Below, piece by piece: positions 34,097 through 41,840 of a DNA stretch of 64,000 nucleotides; positions within the stretch are counted from its first letter, which is position 1, and the number at the start of each line of letters is the position of its first letter. The stretch covers positions 296,966-360,965 of the forward strand of contig NZ_QHKS01000006.1 of the NCBI RefSeq assembly GCF_003353175.1, given 5' to 3'. This DNA comes from Paraburkholderia lacunae. Its GTDB lineage: Bacteria; Pseudomonadota; Gammaproteobacteria; Burkholderiales; Burkholderiaceae. Made by a program: the position numbers and the translations under genes. The notes below the pieces were generated by a model. That model was not told the DNA's origin. It saw nothing but the letters and a program-made list of their open reading frames with translations, and made no database searches.

Positions 34097-34876
34097 TCAG
34101 CGCAACGACGCAGCGAGCTTAGCGAATGTGCGTTCATCCGTGCGATCGAAGGCAAGCGGGGTCACCGACACACGTCCCGAGGCCACGACAGCCGTTTCGC
34201 TATCAGGGTCGTCCGCGCGCGCACCGCGCTGGAAACGCAGCCAATGATAGGCAAAGCCACGCGGATCGACCTGCGGCAGCACCTCGATATCCTCGACGAG
34301 CCCGACGCCTTGCTTGGTCGGCGTGAGCGGGCCGGCAGCGGCGGCGTCGACATCGGGGAAATTGATGTTCAGGCAGGTCGGGACATCGTGTTCGATCGCG
34401 AGCAACTGACGGATCACGCCCGGCGCAAGTGTTCGCGCGGTGTCCCAGCGCACCTTGTCGCGATCGCTGAAAGTCTGGCTCAATGCGAACGACGGCAGGC
34501 CGAGCAACAGACCCGTCATGGCCGCGCCGACCGTGCCGGAGAACATCGTCTCCACGCCGAGATTGCCGCCGCGATTGACGCCGGAGAGAACGAGCGTGGG
34601 CGGCGCGTCGCGCATCAGATGCCGCACGCCCATCACGACGCAATCGCCGGGCGTGCCCACGACGCCGAAACGCCGCTCGCCCTGGCGGCTGACGCGCAGC
34701 GGCGAATGCAGACTGATCGAGTGCGACGTGCCGCTCTGATCATGCTCGGGCGCGACCACCCAGACTTCGTGCGCGAGCTCGGCGGCAACCGCTTCGAGCA
34801 CGGCGAGACCGGGCGCGTCGATACCATCGTCGTTCGTCAACAGCGCCCGCGGTACTTTGGATTCATAGGCAGACAT
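34097..34876 (-). CDS. surE: SurE 5'/3'-nucleotidase
   Basis: A 259-residue metal-dependent phosphatase acting on nucleoside 5'- and 3'-monophosphates. The N-terminal ALLTNDDGIDAPG holds the paired metal-binding Asp residues, HDQSGTSHSISLHSPLR and LVLSGVNRGGNLG the remaining active-site residues. The start at 34876 has GAGAGGAGA upstream; a longer form starting at 34915 lacks it. This is a second-type SurE, separate from the usual pcm-nlpD-rpoS context. Confidence 0.93.
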   Translation of the reverse strand: MSAYESKVPRALLTNDDGIDAPGLAVLEAVAAELAHEVWVVAPEHDQSGTSHSISLHSPLRVSRQGERRFGVVGTPGDCVVMGVRHLMRDAPPTLVLSGVNRGGNLGVETMFSGTVGAAMTGLLLGLPSFALSQTFSDRDKVRWDTARTLAPGVIRQLLAIEHDVPTCLNINFPDVDAAAAGPLTPTKQGVGLVEDIEVLPQVDPRGFAYHWLRFQRGARADDPDSETAVVASGRVSVTPLAFDRTDERTFAKLAASLR

Positions 34877-34956
34877 CGCTGCAATCTCCTCTCGATCGGT
34901 CAACGGAAGCCCCATTATCCGGCTATCAGGAAGGGCGTGGTGCGCAGCGAGCGGCC

Positions 34957-35049
34957 GACGAGGGCATCACGGCGGATATCGTCGGCGTGAGCCGCTCGTC
35001 GACCGACTCGCAGATTGTCGGCGCGGTGGGTATCCGTCACCGCTTCTAA
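34957..35049 (+). pseudogene. C-terminal remnant of an outer-membrane porin
   Basis: In the frame ending TAA at 35047-35049 the sequence reads GITADIVGVSRSSTDSQIV followed by GAVGIRHRF, which is the last beta-strand and C-terminal Phe of Burkholderiales OmpC-type porins (usually VGLRHxF). Nothing of the barrel remains upstream. A terminator follows. Confidence 0.72.
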
Positions 35050-35077
35050 GCGGTCGGTGTAGCAGTCAGCAGTCAGC

Positions 35078-35116
35078 AGAAAAGCCCGCGTTTTGCGGGA
35101 TTTTCTGTTTTTTGAG
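35078..35116 (+). terminator. Rho-independent terminator behind porin remnant
   Basis: AGAAAAgCCCGC pairs with GCGGGaTTTTCT over a stem of about 12 bp around the loop GTTTT, and TTTTTT follows (about 35108-35113). It is a standard intrinsic terminator for the lost porin gene. Confidence 0.8.
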
Positions 35117-35177
35117 CACCTGTGTTGACGATGCTGCTCAGCCCCGGGCTCAGCCCCAAGCGTCACAGACGCCCAAC

Positions 35178-35768
35178 CTATCCACCGTTGCCGAACAGCG
35201 ACGTCTGCTTGGCCGATCGTGACGGTTGCCGTGCGGGTTGCGCCTGCGTTTCGTCGCTGCCCGTAGCCGCATTCATGTCCAGCGAAGTCTGTCCGGATTC
35301 GAGCGACAGCAGAAATTGCTTGGCCGCCAATCCGCCGGCGAAACCCGTCAGATCGCCGGAAGCGCCGATCACGCGATGGCAGGGCGCGACGATGGAGAGC
35401 GGATTCTTGCCATTGGCCGCACCAACCGCCCGCACGGCCTTGAGGTCCCCGATCTGCGCGGCGATTTCCTTATAGCTGCGCGTTTCGCCGAACGGGATCG
35501 TCAACAACGCGTCCCAAACCTTTTTCTGGAAGCCGGTCCCTTCGAAATCGAGCGCCAGGTCGAACTGGTTTCTCGTGCCGGCGAAATATTCGTTCAGTTG
35601 CCGCTCGGCTTCGATCAGGATCGGACGATCGTTGGCTTCGACCATCTGATGCAGACGCACCCGGTTCGGCTTGTCGTTCTCCCACAAAATCGCGCTCAAC
35701 CGGTCGCCTTTTGCAACGAGCTTCAGCTTGCCGACGGGAGAGTCCATCAACTTGTACGCGTAGATCAT
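35178..35768 (-). CDS. ogt: Methylated-DNA--protein-cysteine methyltransferase
   Basis: A 196-residue suicide DNA-repair protein that removes methyl groups from O6-methylguanine. The acceptor site PCHRVIGASGDLTGFAGGLAAK is present with the Asn hinge and ANGKNP upstream, and the DNA-binding helix lies in FGETRSYKEIAAQIGDLKAVRAVG. An unusual ~30-residue Gln/Ser/Thr-rich C-terminal extension follows the domain. The ATG at 35768 is used, with AGGAG close upstream. Confidence 0.95.
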   Translation of the reverse strand: MIYAYKLMDSPVGKLKLVAKGDRLSAILWENDKPNRVRLHQMVEANDRPILIEAERQLNEYFAGTRNQFDLALDFEGTGFQKKVWDALLTIPFGETRSYKEIAAQIGDLKAVRAVGAANGKNPLSIVAPCHRVIGASGDLTGFAGGLAAKQFLLSLESGQTSLDMNAATGSDETQAQPARQPSRSAKQTSLFGNGG

Positions 35769-36042
35769 TTTGCTCAACTCCTGGCTGGTTGGCGGCGCAG
35801 ATGGCGGGCCGCCCACGCGGGTTCGTGAACCCGCGATGAAATCGTGCCGATAGCCGATAACTTAACCCGCGGATTGTCTGGAGGCGCGCCGGATCTTGCT
35901 ATTCAATTCCTCGCGTCGGCCTTCAGTGCGTGTCCGGATACTAACGCGAGGTGACCAGGCGAGGTGACCAAAATTCGCTCGCCACCTCGCGCTGTCGCGG
36001 TGGCCGCGCGCGCCGCGGATTAGAATCGATACCCAGGGCACG
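35769..36042. other. Intergenic region with short direct repeats
   Basis: No gene. GCGAGGTGACCA occurs twice within 35946-35970, and a small hairpin (CGGGTTCGTGAACCCG) lies at about 35818-35834. Confidence 0.4.
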
Positions 36043-37428
36043 ATGCCCACCGGCAACCCGGATATCTTCTCTACGATTGTGACAACCACACTTGAACAAC
36101 TGCGGGCCGGACAACTGGCGGGTACCCGACGCCTCAAACTGGCTTGCGGACTGACCGAATTTCCGCGCGAGATTTTCGATCTGTCCGACACGCTGGAAAT
36201 CCTCGACCTGTCCGGCAATGCGCTCTCGACGCTGCCCGCGGATTTGCCGCGACTGAGCAAGCTGCGCATCGTCTTCGCCTCCGACAACCTGTTCACCGAA
36301 CTGCCTGAAGTTCTCGGGCAATGCTCGCAATTGAGCATGATCGGCTTCAAGGCAAACCGCATACGCAAGGTGTCAGGCAGATCGCTTCCCGCTCAACTGC
36401 GCTGGCTGATCCTGACCGACAACGAAATCGAAACGCTGCCTGCCGAAATCGGCAACTGCACCCAGCTACAGAAGCTGATGCTTGCCGGCAACCGGTTGCA
36501 GACCTTACCCGAGACGCTGGCCGCCTGCACGCGGCTCGAACTTCTGCGCCTCGCGGCCAACCAGTTGAGCGAGTTGCCCGCGTGGCTGCCGAGTCTGCCA
36601 CGGCTTTCCTGGCTCGCGTATGCCGGCAATCCGTTCGGCGCAGCGCGGGAGACCGCGGCGCTGACCGACACGCCGATCGCCGAGATTCACTGGGGCACCT
36701 TGAGGCTCGAGGAGCCACTGGGCGAGGGCGCTTCCGGTGTCATCTACCGTGCGGCGCTTCTGCGGACGGCGAGGGACGCGTCTCGCTCGGTGGCCGTCAA
36801 GTTGTTCAAAGGCGCGGTGACGAGCGATGGTTTGCCGGACTGCGAGATGGCGGCTTGCATCCGTGCCGGCGATCATCCGAATCTGATTCCGGTAGTGGGC
36901 AAAGTGAAGGACCATCCGGCGGGCGCGCACGGGCTCGTCATGGAACTGATCGATCCGCAATACAGCAACCTTGCCGGGCCGCCGAGTCTGGAATCGTGTA
37001 CGCGCGACATCTACGGTCCCGACACCCGTTTCGATCTGACTTCCGCGTTACGCATCGCACATGGCATCGCTTCGGCAGCTTGTCATTTGCATCGGCAAGG
37101 CGTCATGCACGGAGACCTGTATGCCCACAATATTCTGCATTGCGGACAAGGCCGGGCGTTGCTGGGCGATTTTGGCGCGGCCTCTTTCCACGCGCCTGAA
37201 GATCCGGCGCTCGGGCTTGCGCTTCAGCGGCTGGAAGTGCGGGCGTATGGCTGTCTGCTCGAGGAATTGATGGATCGATGCGATGTGCGGGACGAGGCGC
37301 ACGGCATCGTGACGAAGCTCGAAACACTGAAGGCGGAGTGCCTGAGTGAGGACGTGGGCAGCAGGCCGTTGTTCGATGAGATCGCCTCCCGTCTGTCTGC
37401 GCTGGCGGGTTCTGCCGAAACGGAGTAA
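36043..37428 (+). CDS. Leucine-rich-repeat protein fused to a Ser/Thr protein kinase
   Basis: A 461-residue two-domain protein. Residues ~45-200 hold about seven leucine-rich repeats of the 23-residue type (LEILDLSGNALSTLPADL, LRWLILTDNEIETLPAEIG and so on). Residues ~217-455 are a eukaryotic-type kinase with glycine loop LGEGASGVIYRA (226-237), the ATP Lys253 in VAVKLFKG, the catalytic loop HGDLYAHNIL (356-365) and the DFG at 376-378. All key kinase residues are kept. There is no signal peptide or membrane helix. The next gene starts immediately downstream. Confidence 0.92.
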   Translation: MPTGNPDIFSTIVTTTLEQLRAGQLAGTRRLKLACGLTEFPREIFDLSDTLEILDLSGNALSTLPADLPRLSKLRIVFASDNLFTELPEVLGQCSQLSMIGFKANRIRKVSGRSLPAQLRWLILTDNEIETLPAEIGNCTQLQKLMLAGNRLQTLPETLAACTRLELLRLAANQLSELPAWLPSLPRLSWLAYAGNPFGAARETAALTDTPIAEIHWGTLRLEEPLGEGASGVIYRAALLRTARDASRSVAVKLFKGAVTSDGLPDCEMAACIRAGDHPNLIPVVGKVKDHPAGAHGLVMELIDPQYSNLAGPPSLESCTRDIYGPDTRFDLTSALRIAHGIASAACHLHRQGVMHGDLYAHNILHCGQGRALLGDFGAASFHAPEDPALGLALQRLEVRAYGCLLEELMDRCDVRDEAHGIVTKLETLKAECLSEDVGSRPLFDEIASRLSALAGSAETE

Positions 37429-37526
37429 TGCATGGCTCCTTCAGTCGAGTCAGTACAATGTCGCGGCGTTTTTATGTGAAGGCGCGGCGACCGTTCGCAA
37501 GCCTGGGCAAGGAGGAGAGAGAAGCA

Positions 37527-38489
37527 ATGACTCAAAGGATGCGCCGCCGTGTGCTGGTTGCCGGCACGCTTGCAGCGGCCGGCCTGGCAGGCGCGGCTCG
37601 CGCCGATGCGATGCAGGGCGGCAAGTTGACGGTTGCGCTCGTGTTGAAGTCTCTTGCCGACCCGTACGCCGTGGCGATGGCGAGCGCCGCGCAGAATTAC
37701 CAGAAGCACTTCGCATCGCAGTTCGATCTGACGGTTCGAGGAACCGCAGCGGAAACCGATACGCCAGCCCAGATCCGCATCGTCGACGAAATGATCCGTG
37801 CGAGGATGAACGCGATCGTGATCGCACCGACTGATTCGAAAGCGCTGACGCCCGTCGTCGCGCGGGGCGTCAAAGCGGGCATCATCATGATCACCATCGA
37901 CAACTCACTCGACGAGGCATCCCAGCGCGCCGCGGGCATCACCGTGCCGTTCGTCGGTCCGAACAACCGCAAAGGCGCGTTGGAAGTGGGCAACTATCTG
38001 GCCCGCAGACTCAAGGCGGGCGACGAGGTCGGGATCATCGAAGGCATTTCCGCCGACCGCAATGCGCAGCAGCGCACCGCAGGCAGCAAAGAGGCGATGC
38101 GCGCGGCAGGCATGGAGATCGTCGCCGTCCGCTCCGGCGAGTGGGACGCCGGCAAAGGCAAGGCGGCGGCATCCAGGATGTTGAGCGAACATCCGCGGCT
38201 GCGCGCGTTGCTGTGCGGCAACGACAATATGGCGATGGGCGCGGTCGAGGCCGTGCGCGATGCGGGCAGAACCGGCAGCGTCTACGTCACCGGCTACAAC
38301 AATATCGACGCCATCAAACCGCTGCTCGCGCGCGGCCGGGTGCTCGCGACGATGAACCAGTTCGCCGACCGGCAGGCCGTGTTCGGCATCGACGTCGCGC
38401 TCAAGGCCATCGCCGAAGGGAAAAAACAGAGCGAGTTGTCGCGCTTCATCGAGACGCCGCTGCAACTGGTCACGCAAGAGAACCTTTGA
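37527..38489 (+). CDS. Periplasmic sugar-binding protein (ribose/RbsB type)
   Basis: A 320-residue binding protein of ABC-type sugar importers. The start at 37527 follows AAGGAGG (37509-37515) and gives a Tat/Sec-like signal (RRRVLVAGTLAAAGLAGAARA). The pattern VALVLKSLADPYAVAMASAAQ, NAIVIAPTDSKALTPVVARGVKAGI, ITVPFVGPNNRKGALEVGNYLA and the final GYNNIDAIKPLLARG matches RbsB-like proteins. No permease genes accompany it, and the LacI regulator and levansucrase lie just downstream. Confidence 0.92.
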   Translation: MTQRMRRRVLVAGTLAAAGLAGAARADAMQGGKLTVALVLKSLADPYAVAMASAAQNYQKHFASQFDLTVRGTAAETDTPAQIRIVDEMIRARMNAIVIAPTDSKALTPVVARGVKAGIIMITIDNSLDEASQRAAGITVPFVGPNNRKGALEVGNYLARRLKAGDEVGIIEGISADRNAQQRTAGSKEAMRAAGMEIVAVRSGEWDAGKGKAAASRMLSEHPRLRALLCGNDNMAMGAVEAVRDAGRTGSVYVTGYNNIDAIKPLLARGRVLATMNQFADRQAVFGIDVALKAIAEGKKQSELSRFIETPLQLVTQENL

Positions 38490-38531
38490 GCGACTGTTGA
38501 TTGCAGTCGCGTCGCAGGTCGACTCGCGCTG

Positions 38532-39545
38532 TCAGCGGGGCGGGCCGTCTGTGTCGCCTGGCTCGATCAAGGGAAGCGCCAGGCGCTGCTCGCAATGCGC
38601 CCTGTCGGCAATCGCGCCCATGATCAGTTCGCCGATGATCTTGCCCGACGCGTGCCCGGTAGGCTGCACGACCGAGGTCACCGTGTACGGGAAAGCAACA
38701 TCGGGCGGCACGCCGTCGTAGACGATCAGGGAGATGTCCGTGCCGATCTGCCTGCCGCTGTCGACAATGGCACGAAACGCGCCCGTGCCCGCAATGTTGT
38801 TGTCGATCAGCACCGCTGACGGCGCATCGGCGCAGTTCAGCAGGGCGCGCGTTGCTTCGTAGCCTCCCGTTCTGTCGAACGTGCATTCGACGATCAGCGA
38901 TGCCTCCGGCTCGATATTCGCCTCGCGCAATGCGCTCAGGAAACCAGCGCGCCGTTGCGCCGCAAAGCTGATGGTCTGCGGCGCGCTGACCATGGCGATT
39001 CTGCGGTGCCCGAAATCGATCAGGCGCTGGGTCGCCGCGCGGGCGCCTGCTTCATTGTCGAAATCGAACCATCCGTAGGGCACCGGGCTGTTGGTGCGGC
39101 CGTACGCGATAAACGGGAAATTCTCCTCCTGGAGAAAGCGGATACGCGGATCGTCCATCAGCGTACGCGCCACGACCAGGCCGTCCACCAGCTTGCCTTC
39201 GACAAGGCGGCGGTACGTCTCGAGTTCCGCATTCGGCCGCGCCGAGACGATAAAGAGATCGAGCCCCTTCGCGCCAAGACTTTCCGTCATGCCGGCAACC
39301 ACCTCGCCAAACCGGGGATCGCCGAGATCGCACGCCCCAAACGGATAGACGATGCCCACGGCCTCCGCGCGGCCGGTTGCGAGGCGGCGCGCCGTCGGGT
39401 CCGCGTGATAGCCCAGCTCTTCGGCGGCTTTTCTGACCCGTTCGCGGGTCGCTTCGCTGACATCGTCGTAGCCGTTCAGCGCCCGGCTGACGGTGGTGCG
39501 CGAAAGACCGAGCGAGCTGGATAGCGTTTTTAAATTGACCTTCAC
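38532..39545 (-). CDS. LacI-family transcriptional regulator of the fructan locus
   Basis: A 337-residue repressor. The DNA-binding HTH and hinge are at the N-terminus (LSSSLGLSRTTVSRALNGYDDVSEATRERVRKAAEELGYHADPTARRLAT), followed by a periplasmic-binding-protein-like effector domain. I use GTG at 39545; an extension to 39614 lies before the HTH and is unlike the family. It is divergent from the levansucrase, and AAACCGGTTT-centred palindromes, the type of site LacI proteins recognise, lie between the two genes. Confidence 0.93.
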   Translation of the reverse strand: MKVNLKTLSSSLGLSRTTVSRALNGYDDVSEATRERVRKAAEELGYHADPTARRLATGRAEAVGIVYPFGACDLGDPRFGEVVAGMTESLGAKGLDLFIVSARPNAELETYRRLVEGKLVDGLVVARTLMDDPRIRFLQEENFPFIAYGRTNSPVPYGWFDFDNEAGARAATQRLIDFGHRRIAMVSAPQTISFAAQRRAGFLSALREANIEPEASLIVECTFDRTGGYEATRALLNCADAPSAVLIDNNIAGTGAFRAIVDSGRQIGTDISLIVYDGVPPDVAFPYTVTSVVQPTGHASGKIIGELIMGAIADRAHCEQRLALPLIEPGDTDGPPR

Positions 39546-39636
39546 CGTGACACCCTCGTGAACCCCGTTTCCGGCTGCCAGCAAGGCCTGGCAGGCCGCC
39601 CCGTGCCGAAACACACGGCATGTTACATGGCTTGCG

Positions 39637-39686
39637 CAAACGTTTGACTTCCAAACCGGTTTGGCTTAGCATCCAAACCGGTTTTG
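39637..39686. promoter_or_regulatory. Cluster of three LacI-type operator palindromes
   Basis: CAAACGTTTG (39637-39646), CCAAACCGGTTTGG (39651-39664, perfect) and CCAAACCGGTTTTG (39673-39686, one mismatch from the same site) lie in the divergent region. The last two are centred 22 bp apart, two DNA turns, which suits cooperative dimer binding on one face. They lie between the LacI start (39545) and the levansucrase start (39735). Confidence 0.82.
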
Positions 39687-39734
39687 TTGCGAAATCTTAC
39701 AGGTTCTCTCCTCACCCATAAGGACGCGGTCACG

Positions 39735-41339
39735 ATGAAATGCCCCCCACTTCCACCAGCGACGTTAGCCCGCACCCGCCTGCGCGCCGGCCTGATTTCC
39801 GGTTCCCTGTTGGCCGCCGCGGCGATGCCCACGCTGGCTCACGCGGTCGACGGATTCCCCGCGCCGACCCCGCACTCGCAGCAGGCGTATGACCCCGAGA
39901 GCAATTTCACGATGCGCTGGACGCGCGCGGATGTCCGGCAGATCAAGGCGCAATCGCATACCGCGACGGCGGCGGACAAGAATTCGCTGCCGGCGGCGCT
40001 GACCATGCCGGACATTCCGGCGGACTTCCCGCTGATCGACTCGAACGTCTGGGTGTGGGACACGTGGCCGCTGTCCGACGTCAAGGCGAACAACTTGAGC
40101 TTCAAGGGCTGGGAAGTGATCTTCTCGCTGACCGCCGATCCGCACGCGGGCTATTCGTTCGACGACCGTCACGTGCACGCGCGCATCGGTTTCTTTTATC
40201 GCCGTGCCGGAATTCCGGCCGCGCTGCGTCCGGCGAACGGTGGATGGACCTACGGTGGGCATCTGTTCCCGGATGGCGCGAGCGTGAAGGTCTTCGGCAC
40301 TGCGCCGATGACGCAGAACGCGGAATGGTCGGGCTCCGCGCGGATGCTGAACGGCAACAACGTCAGCCTCTACTACACCGCGCTGTCGTTCAACCGCACG
40401 GCTGAGGGCGGCCAGGACATCACGCCGCCGATCGCGATCATCACGCGCACGGACGGGCACATCCACGCCGACGACAAGCACGTGTGGTTCGACGGCTTCG
40501 ACAAGCACGACGCGCTGCTCGAACCGGACGGCAAGCTGTATCAGTCGCGCGATCAGAACGTGTACTACTCGTTCCGGGATCCGTTCGTGTTCGTCGACCC
40601 GGCGCATCCGGGCAAGACCTTCATGGTGTTCGAAGGCAACACGGCGGGCCCGCGCGGCGCCCGCACCTGTACCGAGGCCGATCTGGGTTACGCGCCCAAC
40701 GATCCGTACAAGGAAGACCTCAACGCGGTGATGAATTCCGGCGCGACCTATCAGAAGGCGAACGTCGGTCTGGCGGTGGCCACCAACCCGCAGCTCACGC
40801 AGTGGAAGTTCCTGCCGCCGCTTCTGTCGGCCAACTGCGTCAACGATCAGACCGAGCGTCCGCAGATCTACATCAAGGACGGCAAGTACTACCTGTTCAC
40901 GATCAGCCACCGGCCGACCTATGCCGCGGGCGTCGACGGTCCTGACGGCGTGTACGGTTTCGTCGGCAACGGCATTCGCAGCGACTTCCTGCCGTTGAAC
41001 AAGGGCAGCGGCCTGGTGCTCGGCAATCCGACCGATTTCGATCAGCCGATCGGCGCTCCGTACGCGCTGGACCCGAATCAGAATCCGCGAGCCTTCCAGT
41101 CGTACTCGCATTACGTGATGCCGGGCGGTCTGGTCGAATCGTTCATCGACGCGGTCGGTCCGCGCCGCGGCGGCACGCTGGCGCCGACCGTGAAGCTCAA
41201 TATTCACGGCGATTCGACCGACCTCGACCGGCTCTATGGCAAGGGTGGTCTGGGCGGCTACGGCGACATTCCGGCTAACGCCGACGCCAGCCGGGGCAAT
41301 CAGGGCGGTCAGGGCAATCAAGGTGGCAACGGCAACTAA
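39735..41339 (+). CDS. Levansucrase (GH68)
   Basis: An extracellular fructosyltransferase that makes levan from sucrose. The ATG at 39735 yields an Ala-rich signal ending AHA-V. The GH68 signatures are visible: the nucleophile Asp in VWVWDTWPL, the transition-state Asp in YSFRDPFVFVD, and the acid/base Glu in TERPQIYIKDGKYYLF. Length (534 residues) fits the Gram-negative GH68 group. The Gly/Asn/Gln-rich C-terminal tail (QGGQGNQGGNGN) is unusual. A GntR fragment gene and a GH32 enzyme follow, giving a sucrose-to-levan-to-fructose pathway. Confidence 0.95.
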   Translation: MKCPPLPPATLARTRLRAGLISGSLLAAAAMPTLAHAVDGFPAPTPHSQQAYDPESNFTMRWTRADVRQIKAQSHTATAADKNSLPAALTMPDIPADFPLIDSNVWVWDTWPLSDVKANNLSFKGWEVIFSLTADPHAGYSFDDRHVHARIGFFYRRAGIPAALRPANGGWTYGGHLFPDGASVKVFGTAPMTQNAEWSGSARMLNGNNVSLYYTALSFNRTAEGGQDITPPIAIITRTDGHIHADDKHVWFDGFDKHDALLEPDGKLYQSRDQNVYYSFRDPFVFVDPAHPGKTFMVFEGNTAGPRGARTCTEADLGYAPNDPYKEDLNAVMNSGATYQKANVGLAVATNPQLTQWKFLPPLLSANCVNDQTERPQIYIKDGKYYLFTISHRPTYAAGVDGPDGVYGFVGNGIRSDFLPLNKGSGLVLGNPTDFDQPIGAPYALDPNQNPRAFQSYSHYVMPGGLVESFIDAVGPRRGGTLAPTVKLNIHGDSTDLDRLYGKGGLGGYGDIPANADASRGNQGGQGNQGGNGN

Positions 41340-41371
41340 TAAGACCCTGCGCGGCAAGGCAGTCTAACGAA

Positions 41372-41412
41372 GGCCGGGCGGGTGACGATTCGGTTCGTCG
41401 CCCGCTCCGGCC
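41372..41412. terminator. Hairpin after levansucrase
   Basis: GGCCGGGCGGGTGACGA (41372-41388) pairs with TCGTCGCCCGCTCCGGCC (about 41395-41412) with a small bulge and a 6-base loop. It is a strong GC-rich stem without a T run. Confidence 0.5.
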
Positions 41413-41493
41413 ATTCGACCATGGCACGGCACTGGACGAGCGTCCGGTCATGGCCGTGTCCGAACGGCGAGCGCCGGTAGTGAGAACGCAGCG

Positions 41494-41745
41494 ATGAAAG
41501 CTTGGATTCCAGATTTGTCTTCGTACGACGGTCCCGCGTACCGCGCGGTGGTGAATGCGATTGAAGCGGCAGTGGGATCCGGCCACCTCAAGCCCGGCGA
41601 TATCTTGCCTTCGCAACGGATGCTGGCGGACTTCCTCGGCTTGCACGTGAACACCGTCAATCGCGCCATTCGCGAGACGTCGCGCCGTGGCTTGACAGTC
41701 GGCAGCCGGCGCAGGGGCACTGTCATTCTCAGGCTCGCCGCCTGA
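41494..41745 (+). CDS. GntR-type helix-turn-helix protein, DNA-binding part only
   Basis: An 83-residue protein consisting of a winged HTH of the GntR family: YRAVVNAIEAAVGSGHLKPGDILPSQRMLADFLGLHVNTVNRAIRETSRRGLTVGSRRRGT, followed by a short tail and a stop. GntR proteins normally continue into a 150-350-residue effector domain, so this is either a truncated regulator or a minimal stand-alone DNA-binding protein. It lies between levansucrase and GH32 genes on the same strand, so it may modulate the fructan locus. Confidence 0.75.
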   Translation: MKAWIPDLSSYDGPAYRAVVNAIEAAVGSGHLKPGDILPSQRMLADFLGLHVNTVNRAIRETSRRGLTVGSRRRGTVILRLAA

Positions 41746-41840
41746 TAGCCGGTCGAGCCCATGAGTATTCATTCACTGCGCTCGCGGAGCGCGGCGGCAT
41801 TTCCGCTGACGCGCGTGCGCAAGCAGGCAAAAGGCAATTC

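Noticed and set aside
39765..41357. 530-codon minus-strand frame
   Set aside because: Antisense to levansucrase, whose catalytic motifs are complete on the plus strand.
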